A stretch of DNA of 32,052 bases from an uncultured Ignavibacteria bacterium (GCA_937944105.1 CALDZP010000082.1:1-32052); one strand, 5' to 3'. Positions 1-9,965 are shown, counted from the stretch's first letter. Made by a program: numbers and translations. The notes: generated by a model not told the origin, from the sequence alone.

Positions 1-1685
1 CCAGATCGTATTGATATTAAAGTAACTAATACTGCTAAAATCAAAAGTATAATACTGCTAATTAAAAAATCTTTATTAAAAAAACTGTGATATGAGAATT
101 TATTTTCAAAAAAATTAGTCAAAGGGATAAGCAAAATGATGATTAAGAAAATTAAGTAAATCATATTAAACAGGAATGTAATAGTTGCACCACGAGATGA
201 AGCAATTTTAATAGGACTTTTTTCGTCAAAAGTTACAAAATAACTCCCAAAACCAAAGTTAAGCATCACTAATGTTAATGAAATACTAAATATGTTAATG
301 GACGAATAAATCAGTAACACATTGCCCATCGAAATTGAACGATGAGAGAAATAGTTTAATATTTGAGCAACTAATAATATGAAAAATAATGGGGGTAATA
401 TTTTTGTCTTTATTAAATCAATTGGTTTTAAAGGGGCGGATTTGATTTTCCAGAATGCCTGTGCTTCGATACTTAAAATTGGATATACAAATCTCAGACA
501 AATGGAACTGATTAAAAATGAATTAAAAATAAAAATCGATAAATAAGTAATCGTTTGTAAGAAAGGTAATGTTTTTATAACATCTATTTTTGAAATGCTT
601 GAAATGAAAATTAAAATTAGAAAAGTAATTACACCTAAATGAATCCACTGGGCAGGTTCTCTAAAAAATTGATGGAATTCTTTTTTAAGCAATACATCTG
701 TTTGAGTTGAAAAAACTGAATTATTTCTAAAATCAAAAATTTGCTTTCCCTGATTATATACTTTTTGTGAGAATTTTTTATTCTGTTTTTGAGCTTTCAA
801 TTCAATTGTTATTAGAAATGATTTATAGAAAAATTCACTTCCAATAATTATCGAAAAAATCAATAAAAAGAGAAAAAGCAAATTAATTAAAATTATATAT
901 TGAATGGAAATCTGCATGTCAGTTTTATTAAAATAAAATAACGCTTCTGCAAACCAATGATTGGGCAAAAAATAGTTAACTGGATGTATTAAAAAACTAA
1001 AATTGAAATCAAAGTTTGGGTAATATTTCATTACTTCAGTAACCAAATTCTTTGGATTAACTAAATTAAAGAATGAATAAATAGCAATTAAATATAAAGT
1101 TACGATGACCAGAATTGTTCTTCGAAATCCAAATTTTCGAGCGACTTGCATGAAAAAAATTAGAATGATGATACCCAGAAGAGCAGCACTAAAAACAAAT
1201 GGTATGAAAATTAAGAAAATAGAAACCGGGTAATAAATTAAAGGAAGTTTAAAATAAACTCCATAAGCTGTTAAAACAGAAAATCCAATTAACAAAAATG
1301 TTGGTGAACTATAAAGGATACTTTCTATTAGTCTTATAAAAAATAATTTCTCATATTTAATCGGTTTGGTTAATAAATAAAATACCTCGCTGGATTTAAA
1401 AAGCATTGAATAAGCAACGACTAAATTTCCAGCACTAATAGACACAAAGAATACAAATAGCAAAATTGAAATAAATCTGTGAAGTAAAAATTGTCCAATG
1501 TGTATTTCGTCAAGGACATAAACAAAAATTTCTTTTGTGAAAAAATATATTCCTAACCCAAAAAGAATAAAAATAAAACTCCCCAGAATGTTTTGTACTA
1601 AAAATTTTGGTTTCGAAAATATTTGATTATTGTAATTAATAAATGTTTTTAACTTATACCAGAAAATTTGAATTAATTGATTCAT
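1..1685 (-). CDS. ABC exporter membrane (permease) subunit, C-terminus cut by window edge
   Basis: An uninterrupted minus-strand reading frame starts at an ATG at 1685 (MNQLIQIFWYKLK) and stays open to base 1, giving at least 561 residues with no stop. It is very hydrophobic, with many predicted membrane helices (for example FILFGLGIYFF near residue 40 and AALLGIIILIFF near residue 170) and short charged loops. One loop reads LSIEAQAFWKIKSAPL, a stretch I associate with large two-block ABC exporter permeases. The ATPase gene lies 108 bases upstream on the same strand, so the two probably form one exporter. No clear Shine-Dalgarno precedes the ATG. The substrate cannot be deduced, and the C-terminus is missing only because the window ends. 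Confidence 0.8.
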   Translation of the reverse strand, partial: MNQLIQIFWYKLKTFINYNNQIFSKPKFLVQNILGSFIFILFGLGIYFFTKEIFVYVLDEIHIGQFLLHRFISILLFVFFVSISAGNLVVAYSMLFKSSEVFYLLTKPIKYEKLFFIRLIESILYSSPTFLLIGFSVLTAYGVYFKLPLIYYPVSIFLIFIPFVFSAALLGIIILIFFMQVARKFGFRRTILVIVTLYLIAIYSFFNLVNPKNLVTEVMKYYPNFDFNFSFLIHPVNYFLPNHWFAEALFYFNKTDMQISIQYIILINLLFLFLLIFSIIIGSEFFYKSFLITIELKAQKQNKKFSQKVYNQGKQIFDFRNNSVFSTQTDVLLKKEFHQFFREPAQWIHLGVITFLILIFISSISKIDVIKTLPFLQTITYLSIFIFNSFLISSICLRFVYPILSIEAQAFWKIKSAPLKPIDLIKTKILPPLFFILLVAQILNYFSHRSISMGNVLLIYSSINIFSISLTLVMLNFGFGSYFVTFDEKSPIKIASSRGATITFLFNMIYLIFLIIILLIPLTNFFENKFSYHSFFNKDFLISSIILLILAVLVTLISIRS

Positions 1686-1793
1686 GTATAACAATTTAAT
1701 TGTTCAAATTAAGACTAATCGCACTGCATAAATTGAAAATTTTAAACCCGGTCTTTCATTCAGACTGGTGAATTTTGATTTTATCCATAAAGC

Positions 1794-2537
1794 TTAATCA
1801 ACTTTGTCCGTGATTTCATTTGATAAAACTTTGAGATAAAATTCTTCCAGATTACCATTATGACCAAAAGTAAATTTTTGAAATGATTTTAGAGAACTTT
1901 CAAAAATAATTTTACCATTTTTAATTATCGCAATTCTATCACATAATTCTTCTGCTATAGATAATAGATGAGTCGACATTAAAATAGTAGCACCTTCATT
2001 AGCTCTTTCTTTCAAAATTTTTTTTACAATTGTTGCACTTGATGGATCCAGCCCTACAATTGGTTCATCAATTACAATAATTTTGGGATCGTGGATAAGT
2101 GCAGAGGCTATTGCAATTCTTTGTTTCATTCCACGAGAATATTCTTCTGTCAATCTATAAATCCATTCATTAAGCTCAAATATCTGGATTAGTTTTTCAA
2201 TACGATTTTTCAAGATACTTTTTTCAATACCATATAACCCTCCGCTAAAGTATAAATATTCGAGTCCCGTAAGTTTATCATAAAGGAATGGTTCATCTGG
2301 AACATAACCTATAAAACTTTTTGCCTCAATAGGAAATTTTTGAATGTCCAACCCATTAATGATAACTTCACCTGATGTTGGGGCATAGAGTCCCGTTATC
2401 ATTTTAATTGTAGTTGTTTTTCCAGCCCCATTTGGACCGAGAAAACCAAAAAACTCCCCAGAATTTATCTCAAGGTTTAGATTGTCAACTGCGATAAAAT
2501 TGCCAAATTTTTTTGTAAGATTTTTGATAACAATCAT
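1794..2537 (-). CDS. ABC transporter ATP-binding protein
   Basis: This 247-residue protein is a complete single ABC ATPase domain. Walker A is GPNGAGKTT at residues 34-42, a signature-like SRGMKQR follows near residues 132-140, then Walker B IIVIDEP and the switch histidine in STH. The length and the DPSSATIVKKIL stretch fit the ABC-2/CcmA-type exporter ATPases that pair with a separate membrane subunit. That subunit is the permease directly downstream on the same strand. The last ~30 residues form a short C-terminal extension beyond the core. Family assignment is firm; the exported substrate is unknown. Confidence 0.93.
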   Translation of the reverse strand: MIVIKNLTKKFGNFIAVDNLNLEINSGEFFGFLGPNGAGKTTTIKMITGLYAPTSGEVIINGLDIQKFPIEAKSFIGYVPDEPFLYDKLTGLEYLYFSGGLYGIEKSILKNRIEKLIQIFELNEWIYRLTEEYSRGMKQRIAIASALIHDPKIIVIDEPIVGLDPSSATIVKKILKERANEGATILMSTHLLSIAEELCDRIAIIKNGKIIFESSLKSFQKFTFGHNGNLEEFYLKVLSNEITDKVD

Positions 2538-2662
2538 AATTGTTAGGTTTTTTATTTGTAAAAAAATAAGTTCTGGCTTAAAAAATTTGTTTATAGTAGA
2601 AATTAATCTATTATAAAAAATTAAGAAAGTAATCAGTCTGGTTCTTTATTCTTAAAAATTAA

Positions 2663-2686
2663 AAACCCACCTGACTTGGTGGGTTT
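2663..2686 (-). terminator. Rho-independent terminator after the DUF4837-like gene
   Basis: A 9-bp perfect stem (AAACCCACC with GGTGGGTTT, loop of six) lies 30 bases past the stop of the lipoprotein gene at 2716. On the minus strand it is followed by TTTTTAATTTTT, so it terminates leftward transcripts and marks the end of the seven-gene greA-to-lipoprotein run. It also separates that run from the ABC exporter. Confidence 0.85.
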
Positions 2687-2715
2687 AAAAACGGACACAA
2701 AAAAATTAATTACTT

Positions 2716-3804
2716 TCATTTCAAATATTTTAATAATGCATCAATTTCTTCTTTTGATAATTCATCACTTGTTTTGAAAGTTTTAAGCGTCACATCAACT
2801 TGTTGAATTAAAGATTTTTTCTCGTAGCGTGGTGAGAAAACAGAACCATCAAGCATATACAATCTGTTTTTCTTTTGATCCAGGAATGTGTAATTAACAA
2901 ATGGTCCTCCCATGCTATAATCATTCATTCTCCATAATCCCTGAGTAAAAATTGAATATTTCCCGTTGAAATTAACTTCATTTTGATTTAGGTATTCTTT
3001 TGCAATTTCAACATAAGCTTTATCGTCAGTAGTTCTTAAAAATTTTTGAGTGATTCTATTTCTGATTACAATCACACTATCTTTGTTTAACCATCTTGAA
3101 TCAGCAGAATCTATCCAGTGGATAAAAATCCATCTTTCCATATCCGAATTAGGTGATCGTCTCAACCAGACAAAATTACCTTCTTTATTGTCTATAGCTT
3201 CAAAGAAATCTGCTTGAATGTAAAGTTTCCAGCCATAATTCTTTAGATATTTAGCTTCAAGATCTTTTTTTTCATAAGTTGGATTATAGAGATTTTTCAT
3301 CACTCTTTCATCAGAAGCAGACTGGAAAAAGTAGAGTAGGTTATCTTTGTCCTTAAAAGCTTTAATTCTCAGCTCTTCAATTGTGTTTGAAATTAGGATT
3401 ACAAGAACTTGATTTTTAGCCCACACATCTTTTTTCTTAATAACAAATTCTTTCCCTTCTTTGATAAGATTGAGAGCAGCACTATCGATAATTGATTTTA
3501 CATATCTTGTTACTTCGTTATCGTGATTAAGTGTTGTAACAATCAGAATATTTTTGCGATTCTGATATTTTTTGAATTGTGAAAAATCAATTCTATTAAG
3601 AACAAAAAGTTGTTCAGGTTGTGGTGTTATAATTTCTTTTTCAAAAATGGCAGAGAGAAAATCGTAATATTCATTCCAGTAAGTTGAATCAGCAACGACA
3701 ATAATTTCGTCTTCTTTTCCAAATGCTGGTTTAAGATTTTTCTGGCAACCAATATTTATGAAGAAATAAATTGTTAATGGAATTAAAAGATAGATTTTTT
3801 TCAT
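2716..3804 (-). CDS. DUF4837-like lipoprotein
   Basis: This is a predicted lipoprotein of 362 residues. I place the start at the ATG at 3804 (MKKIYLLIPL). It gives a normal signal peptide ending at Cys20 (INIGC) and lies 4 bases after the upstream stop, with GGGTAAG just before it. An in-frame ATG at 3828 would add eight residues and overlap the previous gene. The lipobox is loose, with Asn at -3. The mature part begins with GKEDEIIVVAD followed by a Trp-rich stretch, the pattern I associate with DUF4837 proteins of Bacteroidota, whose function is not known. It is the last gene of the run and is followed by a strong terminator. The family call is from memory of the pattern, not a profile search. 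Confidence 0.8.
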   Translation of the reverse strand: MKKIYLLIPLTIYFFINIGCQKNLKPAFGKEDEIIVVADSTYWNEYYDFLSAIFEKEIITPQPEQLFVLNRIDFSQFKKYQNRKNILIVTTLNHDNEVTRYVKSIIDSAALNLIKEGKEFVIKKKDVWAKNQVLVILISNTIEELRIKAFKDKDNLLYFFQSASDERVMKNLYNPTYEKKDLEAKYLKNYGWKLYIQADFFEAIDNKEGNFVWLRRSPNSDMERWIFIHWIDSADSRWLNKDSVIVIRNRITQKFLRTTDDKAYVEIAKEYLNQNEVNFNGKYSIFTQGLWRMNDYSMGGPFVNYTFLDQKKNRLYMLDGSVFSPRYEKKSLIQQVDVTLKTFKTSDELSKEEIDALLKYLK

Positions 3805-3808
3805 AATC

Positions 3809-4525
3809 TTACCCGAAATGATAAACATTTATTTGTGGTAATAGTAGCGCATAAAGTATCCACATAACAGTTCCGATTGTAATTGGTATTGATAAATTAT
3901 CGTCTATTTCAAACGACATACTCTCGGCAATTGTTCCAAAAAAAGCAGCAATGATTCCAATCACATACTCAAGAAAATGATGTTCAACTTTTGGAGTGAA
4001 GAAAATCACAATTAAAGCAGAAACAAAAAATGCAGCTGATCCTTCTAAACTCTTGGCGAAGAATTTTCTTTTACCAAATTTTCTACCAATTAAAGCTGAA
4101 GATATATCGGAAATTATGAGGATTGAAAATGCGGTTACAAAAATTAGTTTCGGAAAGACGATAACACAAAAGAGTGCGGAAAGTAAAACGTTAGTTGCAC
4201 CATTTAATCTTTTTTTTGAATCATCTTTTTCTTTTTTCCGGAGAAGAAATCCAAATATCTTATAAAACCAATCGGCAACCTGCGGATTATAATAACGAAT
4301 GATATCAACAACTAAAAATGAAAATGTCAAAGGAATTAAAATTGTTAACGCTAATTCTTTCTCGATATAATAATAAATAATTGGAATTGAGAGAGAATTC
4401 AAATGTATTAGTTTTCGGATTACCTCATATTTATAATCAATTGTAGCTGCTTCGTGAATCACTGAATCATCTACCTTCGGGATTTCCACTACTCTGAGTT
4501 TGCGAAGATTCTGCTTCACCATCAT
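3809..4525 (-). CDS. Dolichol/phytol kinase-like (SEC59/DGK1/VTE5 family) integral membrane protein
   Basis: A 238-residue polytopic membrane protein. The family hallmarks visible are RKLIHL at residues 37-42, the [10 protein letters not shown] segment at 109-118, [13 protein letters not shown] at 140-152 followed by [10 protein letters not shown] at 159-168, and the late acidic segment [10 protein letters not shown] at 206-215. Related enzymes phosphorylate polyprenols, phytol or diacylglycerol, often with CTP; the substrate here is unknown. With the ATG at 4525 the gene overlaps ftsH by 59 bases. AAAGGG lies just upstream and is better spaced for the second ATG at 4522. An alternative GTG at 4462, just past the ftsH stop, would begin at VIHEAATID and fits the usual short N-terminus. 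The start is therefore uncertain; the family call is solid. Confidence 0.82.
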   Translation of the reverse strand: MMVKQNLRKLRVVEIPKVDDSVIHEAATIDYKYEVIRKLIHLNSLSIPIIYYYIEKELALTILIPLTFSFLVVDIIRYYNPQVADWFYKIFGFLLRKKEKDDSKKRLNGATNVLLSALFCVIVFPKLIFVTAFSILIISDISSALIGRKFGKRKFFAKSLEGSAAFFVSALIVIFFTPKVEHHFLEYVIGIIAAFFGTIAESMSFEIDDNLSIPITIGTVMWILYALLLPQINVYHFG

Positions 4526-6527
4526 TTTTCCCTTTACGGATTTCCATTAGTTTTTTTACATGTTCTGGTAATTCTTCTTGATGATTATTCTTTTTAACTG
4601 GAGGAAGTTCTTCTCCTCTAATTATTTTATCAATTTCTTCATTGTCAAGAATTTCTCTTTCCAGTAAATTCTTTGAAAGTCTATGAAGAATATCAATATT
4701 ATCTCGAAGAATTTTTTCAGCTCTTGCCATGCAAGAATTCACTATATTCTGAACCTCTTCGTCAATTAATTGAGCTGTTTTTTCACTAACTTCTTTATGA
4801 CGTGTAATTTCTCTTCCAAGGAAAAGTTCTTCTTCTTTGCTACCATATGCAATGGGACCTAATTTTTCACTCATTCCCCATTCACAAACCATTTTTCTTG
4901 CAATTTGAGTAACACGTTCAATGTCATTACCAGCGCCAGTGGTCAACTCATTAAATACAATTAATTCAGCAGCTCGTCCGCCAAGAGCATAAGCCATCAT
5001 TGCAAGTAGATACGATTTAGAGTATGAATGTTTTTCGTCAATCGGTAAAAATGTTGTAACTCCTAAGGCTCGACCTCTTGGTATAATTGTTACTTTATGA
5101 ACTGGATCAGCTTCAGGAATCATTTTGGCAACAAGGACATGTCCACTTTCGTGATAAGCTGTCATTTCTTTTTCTTTCTCTGATATAATTAAACTTTTTC
5201 TTTCCATTCCCATCATAACTTTATCTTTTGCATCTTCAAAATCGTCCATATCAACATATTTTTTGTTCTTTCGAGCTGCAATTAAGGTGGCTTCATTTAC
5301 AAGATTTGCAAGATCTGCGCCCGAAAGTCCTGGAGTTCCTTTTGCAATTACAGCAAGATCAACATCAGGAGCTAAAGGAATTTTTCTTGTGTGAACTTTT
5401 AAAATTCCTTCTCTACCTTTTACATCAGGTCGATCTACAACAACCTGACGATCAAATCTTCCTGGTCTTAACAAGGCTGGATCTAAAATATCCGGTCTAT
5501 TGGTTGCAGCAATAATTATAATTCCATTATTTGGTTCGAATCCATCCATCTCAATTAACAATTGATTTAGAGTTTGTTCACGTTCATCATGACCACCGCC
5601 GAGTCCTGCTCCTCTTTGACGACCGACTGCATCAATTTCGTCAATGAATATTATGCAAGGTGCGTATTTTTTCCCTTGTTCAAATAAATCACGAACACGG
5701 CTTGCACCCACACCGACAAACATTTCAACAAATTCTGCCCCAGAAATAGATAAAAATGGAACGCCAGCTTCACCAGCAACTGCTCGAGCGAGTAAAGTTT
5801 TTCCAGTTCCAGGAGGACCTAATAATAAAACTCCACGAGGAATTCTTGCACCGAGTCTTTGAAACTTGGAAGGTTCTTTCAAAAATTCAATTATCTCTTG
5901 AAGTTCTTGTTTGGCTTCATCGCAACCAGCAACATCTTTGAAAGTAACTTTTGGAAGGTTTTCTGTAAATATTCTTACTCTACTTTTACCGAAATTAAAT
6001 ATTCCTTTTGTTCCGCCAGCTCCACCTTGCATTCGTCTCATGAAAAATATCCATAAACCAAAAATTAGAACCCATGGTAACAAAGTCATCAATGCTGTCC
6101 ACCAAGCTGAATCTTTTTCTTCGAAAGTAAAGTTAATGTTTTTTTCATTCCATAGTTTTATGTTTTCAGGTGAACCAGCTTCTGGCAGAAATACAACAAA
6201 TTTTTTTGTTTTAATTTTTTTACCTGGAGCAACTTGAAGTAATTCTTCGTTTTTTAATCTTCCATGAAAATAGTAATTATTGATTTCTGATTTTTTAATG
6301 ACGGCACTTTCGATTTTGTTTTCATTTAAGAGTCTCTGGTATTCATTAAAAGTAATTTCAATTTCAGCCATATCGCCTGCACGAAACATTTGCATTACAA
6401 TAAGAGCGGCAACAATTACACCACCCCAGCCAAAGACTAATCTTAAAATTTTCGACCACTCGAAATTTTCGTCACCTTTTCCTTTTTTGTTTCTGTTATT
6501 CTGATTATTTGGATTTCTTTCTTCCAT
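4467..6527 (-). CDS. ftsH: ATP-dependent zinc metalloprotease FtsH
   Basis: FtsH is a membrane-anchored hexameric AAA+ protease that degrades misfolded and regulatory membrane and cytoplasmic proteins. The 686 residues show the full family order. A charged Asn-rich N-terminus leads into membrane helix 1 (about 30-48), an extracytoplasmic domain and membrane helix 2 (about 146-163). The AAA module has Walker A GPPGTGKT (237-244), Walker B IIFIDE (292-297) and the second region of homology ending LLRPGRFDR (352-360). The zinc site HESGH is at 459-463 and the third ligand region is [12 protein letters not shown]. The C-terminal tail is hydrophilic. GGAG precedes the ATG at a normal distance. It follows hpt by 11 bases; tilS-hpt-ftsH is a gene order conserved in many bacteria. 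Confidence 0.98.
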   Translation of the reverse strand: MEERNPNNQNNRNKKGKGDENFEWSKILRLVFGWGGVIVAALIVMQMFRAGDMAEIEITFNEYQRLLNENKIESAVIKKSEINNYYFHGRLKNEELLQVAPGKKIKTKKFVVFLPEAGSPENIKLWNEKNINFTFEEKDSAWWTALMTLLPWVLIFGLWIFFMRRMQGGAGGTKGIFNFGKSRVRIFTENLPKVTFKDVAGCDEAKQELQEIIEFLKEPSKFQRLGARIPRGVLLLGPPGTGKTLLARAVAGEAGVPFLSISGAEFVEMFVGVGASRVRDLFEQGKKYAPCIIFIDEIDAVGRQRGAGLGGGHDEREQTLNQLLIEMDGFEPNNGIIIIAATNRPDILDPALLRPGRFDRQVVVDRPDVKGREGILKVHTRKIPLAPDVDLAVIAKGTPGLSGADLANLVNEATLIAARKNKKYVDMDDFEDAKDKVMMGMERKSLIISEKEKEMTAYHESGHVLVAKMIPEADPVHKVTIIPRGRALGVTTFLPIDEKHSYSKSYLLAMMAYALGGRAAELIVFNELTTGAGNDIERVTQIARKMVCEWGMSEKLGPIAYGSKEEELFLGREITRHKEVSEKTAQLIDEEVQNIVNSCMARAEKILRDNIDILHRLSKNLLEREILDNEEIDKIIRGEELPPVKKNNHQEELPEHVKKLMEIRKGKNDGEAESSQTQSSGNPEGR

Positions 6528-6538
6528 AAATTCTCCAA

Positions 6539-7099
6539 TTAACTATTTTTTAATGCATATATTGATCGCAAGTTTCTATACTTCTGACTATGATCGAGTC
6601 CGTATCCAATTACAAATCTGTTTGGAATTTGAAAACCGATATAGTCGAGTTTAATATCGTATTTTGTTGCTTCTTTTTTATGAAGCAGAGTAACAATTTT
6701 AATGCTATTAGGATTTTGAGATTGAATCAATCCTTTCATATAGACTATTGAGAGTCCAGTATCTACTATATCTTCAACAATTATGATATCACGATTTTTA
6801 ATATCCGCATTAAGCTCTTTTATTAATTTCACATTACCACTTGAAATTTTTGCATCGCCATAACTTGATAACTTTAAGAAATCTACTTCACAATTTATGG
6901 AAATGTTTCGAATCAAATCAGCGAAAAAAATTACAGAACCATTTAAAACGCCAATAAAGATTGGAATTCGTCCCTCATAATCTTTGCTGATTATTTCACC
7001 AAGCTCAGCGACTCTTTTCTGAATTGTTTCTTCATCAATTAAAATTTCAAATATTTCACCATTAACAGAAATTTCTTTTGCGTTATATTTCGAAATCAT
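6539..7099 (-). CDS. hpt: Hypoxanthine phosphoribosyltransferase
   Basis: This enzyme of purine salvage joins hypoxanthine (and usually guanine) to PRPP, forming IMP or GMP. The 186-residue length is typical. The PRPP-binding motif [10 protein letters not shown] is at residues 108-117. The flexible-loop region [10 protein letters not shown] and the C-terminal purine-contact region [18 protein letters not shown] are all present. The gene starts inside the end of tilS (17-base overlap) and ends 11 bases before ftsH, so it is translationally coupled in the same run. Which purine base is preferred cannot be told from sequence. Confidence 0.96.
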   Translation of the reverse strand: MISKYNAKEISVNGEIFEILIDEETIQKRVAELGEIISKDYEGRIPIFIGVLNGSVIFFADLIRNISINCEVDFLKLSSYGDAKISSGNVKLIKELNADIKNRDIIIVEDIVDTGLSIVYMKGLIQSQNPNSIKIVTLLHKKEATKYDIKLDYIGFQIPNRFVIGYGLDHSQKYRNLRSIYALKNS

Positions 7100-8483
7100 A
7101 ATTTATTCTCGCTTTAATCACCTTCTTTGTCTCTTTTGTAACTTTGTATTTTTCTGATAGTCGTACTCCTACTACCCAGATGATCTCGTTCCCATCGCAA
7201 AGGACTAAAATTTGTTTTTTAAAGATTGAAGGTATTTTAGCATCGCTTAATAAGTCACTAACTTTTTTTGAATATTTCATTCCTATTGGAATAATTTTAT
7301 CACCGGGTTTCCAGTTTCTTAATATTAATTTGTGTTTAATTTTATCAGCATCAAAAAATTCGACCATCGGATTGTCAGAAATTTTTGCTTCTTTGACAGG
7401 TGCGATACTCAATTTAAATTCAAAATAACTTCCATAATATTTCTGAAGTTTTGTATCATAAGTTACCGATATATTTACCTCTTCAAATTCAGGTTCATAA
7501 AGAATTAGAATTGTATTGCTTTCACGAATTGCAAAAACTTTTTCGTTGATTTGCAGAGTTGTTCCTTTATCTTGTTTTACAAGATTTACTAACTCTTTAG
7601 TTTTTTCAAAGCTAAGCTGAAGATTAAATTGAAGATCAACTTTTTTACGAATTAAATCCATCATCAGGTAATTTTTGTAATCGATATTTTCTTCAATTTT
7701 AATTCTGAGTACTTTTTCAGTTTTTTTGGTTATAAATAACCTTTCAAACTTTAGTTCTTCAGCTTGAATGTATCTTTCAAGTAGATTTAAAAGTTGAGAA
7801 GTAATTGAAAATGTCTGAAAGAGATTAGGATTAATTTCTTGTAACAATGGAATTACTTTATTTCTAATGAAATTTCTTGTAAAGTTTTCTTGTTTATTTG
7901 TTGCATCAACTCTATAAGGAATCTTTTCTGACTTTAAAAATTCGATAATTTCTTCTTTTGTAATTCCTAAAAGAGGTCTAATTATATTATCTCGTTTAAT
8001 TGGAATGCCTCGTAGTCCAGAAACGCCACTTCCTCGAACGAAATTAAAAATCATAGTTTCAGCATTATCGTTGAGAGTATGTCCCGTAGCTATTTTATTT
8101 GCTTTGAATTTCGCGGCAGCTTCTGTAAAGAATTTGTATCTTTCATTTCTGGCAACTTCTTCGATGCTTTTTTTTGTTTCCTGTGCAATTTTATTTATCT
8201 CTCTACTCTCGGTTATAAATTGAACTTTATTTTCTTTACAAAAATTTTTTACAAATTCTTCATCATCATCAGATTCTTTTCCTCTTAATTTGTGATTTAA
8301 ATGAGCTGCATAAACTTTCAGATTAAAAATTTTTTGTATCGTAAGAAGCAAAACCAATAAAAATGTTGAATCGGGTCCTCCACTAAAACCAACTACCACA
8401 GAATCCCCATTTTTTAACAACTCATTTTCTCTGATAAATTTCAGGGACTTTTGTATAGCTGATGATGTAATTCTTTTCTTCAT
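7083..8483 (-). CDS. tilS: tRNA(Ile)-lysidine synthetase
   Basis: TilS attaches lysine to C34 of the AUA-reading isoleucine tRNA, changing its decoding and charging identity. The 466-residue protein has the N-type ATP pyrophosphatase PP-loop SGGPDS at 34-39. The family segments AAHLNHKLRG, TGHTLNDNAET and GLRGIP follow in order. The C-terminal TilS domain is visible from about residue 385 (LRNWKPGDKIIPIG, then KVSDLLSDAKIP). The start is supported by AGGT four bases before the ATG, a site formed by the last codons of the preceding gene, whose stop is one base away. It is essential in most bacteria and nothing suggests it is broken. Confidence 0.97.
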   Translation of the reverse strand: MKKRITSSAIQKSLKFIRENELLKNGDSVVVGFSGGPDSTFLLVLLLTIQKIFNLKVYAAHLNHKLRGKESDDDEEFVKNFCKENKVQFITESREINKIAQETKKSIEEVARNERYKFFTEAAAKFKANKIATGHTLNDNAETMIFNFVRGSGVSGLRGIPIKRDNIIRPLLGITKEEIIEFLKSEKIPYRVDATNKQENFTRNFIRNKVIPLLQEINPNLFQTFSITSQLLNLLERYIQAEELKFERLFITKKTEKVLRIKIEENIDYKNYLMMDLIRKKVDLQFNLQLSFEKTKELVNLVKQDKGTTLQINEKVFAIRESNTILILYEPEFEEVNISVTYDTKLQKYYGSYFEFKLSIAPVKEAKISDNPMVEFFDADKIKHKLILRNWKPGDKIIPIGMKYSKKVSDLLSDAKIPSIFKKQILVLCDGNEIIWVVGVRLSEKYKVTKETKKVIKARINYDFEI

Positions 8484-8484
8484 A

Positions 8485-9393
8485 TTAACCTATCATAAAA
8501 TCGTAAATAAGTTTAGAAATTTTTCCAATGGTTTCTTTTCCCTTATCCGAATTTTCAAGTCCTCTGGAAAGAATCACTAAGACATATTTTCTTCCATCAG
8601 GTAGAAATACAATACCACTATCATGTTCAACTCCAGATATACTCCCGGTCTTATGAGCTACTTTTACATTATATGGTAAATACCTGGGAATTTTATCATT
8701 AAATTTTTGCTCTGAAAGAATTTTTATCATTTCTTCGCAGGCTTTTTCATTTATAAGTTTTTTTTGTGCAATTAATTCGTAGAGTTTCATTAAATCTGAT
8801 GCGTTTACAGTATTGTTTAATCCAAGATTAAAAGCTTTAGAATCCTCCACTCCTCGTATAACATTAATATTCTTTAAGTCATAATATCGCATTGTCTTTG
8901 TTATATTACTTGCGCCCACAAGTTCAATCAATAAATTTGTAGCAAGATTACTACTAACGGTTATCATATCATAAACTAAATCATAAATTTTTCTTTTTTT
9001 ACCAATTTGTGAGTAGATTTTATCATCGCCATCATCATTTACATTAAGAGAATACAATGAGCTATCAACAATACTGGTAAATTGATTTTTCACAATAATG
9101 GAATCATCTATGGAGAATTTGCCTTCATAATATTGTTTAAAGACTTCAACCATCACGGGGGTTTTCATAGTGCTGGCAGCATGGAAAATTACTTCACCAT
9201 TAATAATTATTTCATTTGAATTGTTGTCAACATCACGGAATGCAACTGCAAAAGTTCCTTTGCATTTTTTTATTTCTTCTAGAATTTGATTTTTCAATGC
9301 ATCAATTTTGGCGTTTGAAATTTTTTGTTGCAAATAACCCTCTTGATGAAAAATAGAAATAAATAAAAAAAAAGTAATAAGCGATAACTTCAT
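8485..9393 (-). CDS. Exported class A beta-lactamase-fold serine hydrolase
   Basis: A 302-residue protein with an N-terminal signal peptide (hydrophobic residues 3-15), so probably periplasmic. The active-site set of the penicillin-recognising serine hydrolases is present: STMK at 74-77 (nucleophile Ser74, Lys77), SSN at 147-149 in place of the usual SDN, and KTGS at 248-251. Glu183 in RGVED is a plausible deacylation glutamate of the omega loop. The next residues (SNLATNLLIELVG) also match class A enzymes. It could be a true beta-lactamase or a peptidoglycan or ester hydrolase of the same fold. It sits 8 bases after greA and 1 base before tilS, an unusual place for an acquired resistance gene, which suggests a resident role. 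No Shine-Dalgarno is seen, so coupling to greA is likely. Confidence 0.88.
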   Translation of the reverse strand: MKLSLITFFLFISIFHQEGYLQQKISNAKIDALKNQILEEIKKCKGTFAVAFRDVDNNSNEIIINGEVIFHAASTMKTPVMVEVFKQYYEGKFSIDDSIIVKNQFTSIVDSSLYSLNVNDDGDDKIYSQIGKKRKIYDLVYDMITVSSNLATNLLIELVGASNITKTMRYYDLKNINVIRGVEDSKAFNLGLNNTVNASDLMKLYELIAQKKLINEKACEEMIKILSEQKFNDKIPRYLPYNVKVAHKTGSISGVEHDSGIVFLPDGRKYVLVILSRGLENSDKGKETIGKISKLIYDFMIG

Positions 9394-9401
9394 ATAAAAT
9401 T

Positions 9402-9875
9402 TTATCTTGAAATTTCTAAAATTTCGAGTTCAATTACTCCTGCAGGAACATTAACCTTAACAATGTCCCCAACTTTTTTGCTGAGTAATTGCCTGCCTAT
9501 CGGGCTATTGATGGACATTTTTCCATTTTCAAAATCAGCTTCCTCAGGAGAAACAAGATGATAGATTTGAATTTTATTTGTTTTGAGATTTTTTACTTTT
9601 ACTTTTGTTAAAACACGAACTTCGTCGGTAGAGATAGAGTTAGTATCAATAACTTTTGCCCGGGCAAGCATATTTTCTAATTTTGCAATCCTTAGCTCGA
9701 GTAGTCCCTGTTCTTCTTTTGCTGCATCATATTCTGCATTTTCAGAAAGATCACCGTGGGCTCTTGCATCGGCTATTTTTTGTGCAATTTCTTTTCTACC
9801 TCGGATTTTTAAATCATTTAATTCTTTTTCGAGTTCCAGAAGCCTTTCTCTTGTCATATAAATGTAATCGTTCAT
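9402..9875 (-). CDS. greA: Transcription elongation factor GreA
   Basis: GreA enters the secondary channel of RNA polymerase and stimulates cleavage of backtracked transcripts. The 157-residue length is typical. The N-terminal coiled coil carries the conserved tip, with Asp42 and Glu45 in GDLSEN followed by AEYDAAKEEQ. The C-terminal FKBP-like domain has SPIGRQLLSKKVGD. A good Shine-Dalgarno (AAGAGG) lies six bases before the ATG. It is the first gene of the seven-gene minus-strand run, and a strong terminator hairpin lies about 50 bases upstream of its start codon, suggesting attenuation of the whole run. Confidence 0.97.
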   Translation of the reverse strand: MNDYIYMTRERLLELEKELNDLKIRGRKEIAQKIADARAHGDLSENAEYDAAKEEQGLLELRIAKLENMLARAKVIDTNSISTDEVRVLTKVKVKNLKTNKIQIYHLVSPEEADFENGKMSINSPIGRQLLSKKVGDIVKVNVPAGVIELEILEISR

Positions 9876-9923
9876 AAAAAACCTCTTAAATTTTAGTTAC
9901 TATTAGCTAAATCAGGTTATAAA

Positions 9924-9960
9924 AAAATTAGCCACTTCCGAATGGGAAATGGCTAATTTT
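9924..9960 (-). terminator. Strong intrinsic terminator / attenuator hairpin in front of greA
   Basis: On the minus strand the RNA forms a 16-bp continuous stem with a 5-base loop, followed at once by seven U residues. One pair is a G-U wobble in minus-strand RNA but a C-A mismatch in plus-strand RNA, so the minus orientation is the selected one. The hairpin starts directly after a promoter-like pair of boxes and ends about 50 bases before the greA start. No gene ends close upstream (the nearest stop is 367 bases away), which favours a leader attenuator over a simple gene-end terminator. Confidence 0.85.
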
Positions 9961-9965
9961 CGATA

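Noticed and set aside
3996-6504. Several plus-strand frames opposite the kinase-like gene and ftsH
   Set aside because: They are antisense to strongly conserved protein sequence and show low-complexity composition; none has a ribosome-binding site or recognisable domain.
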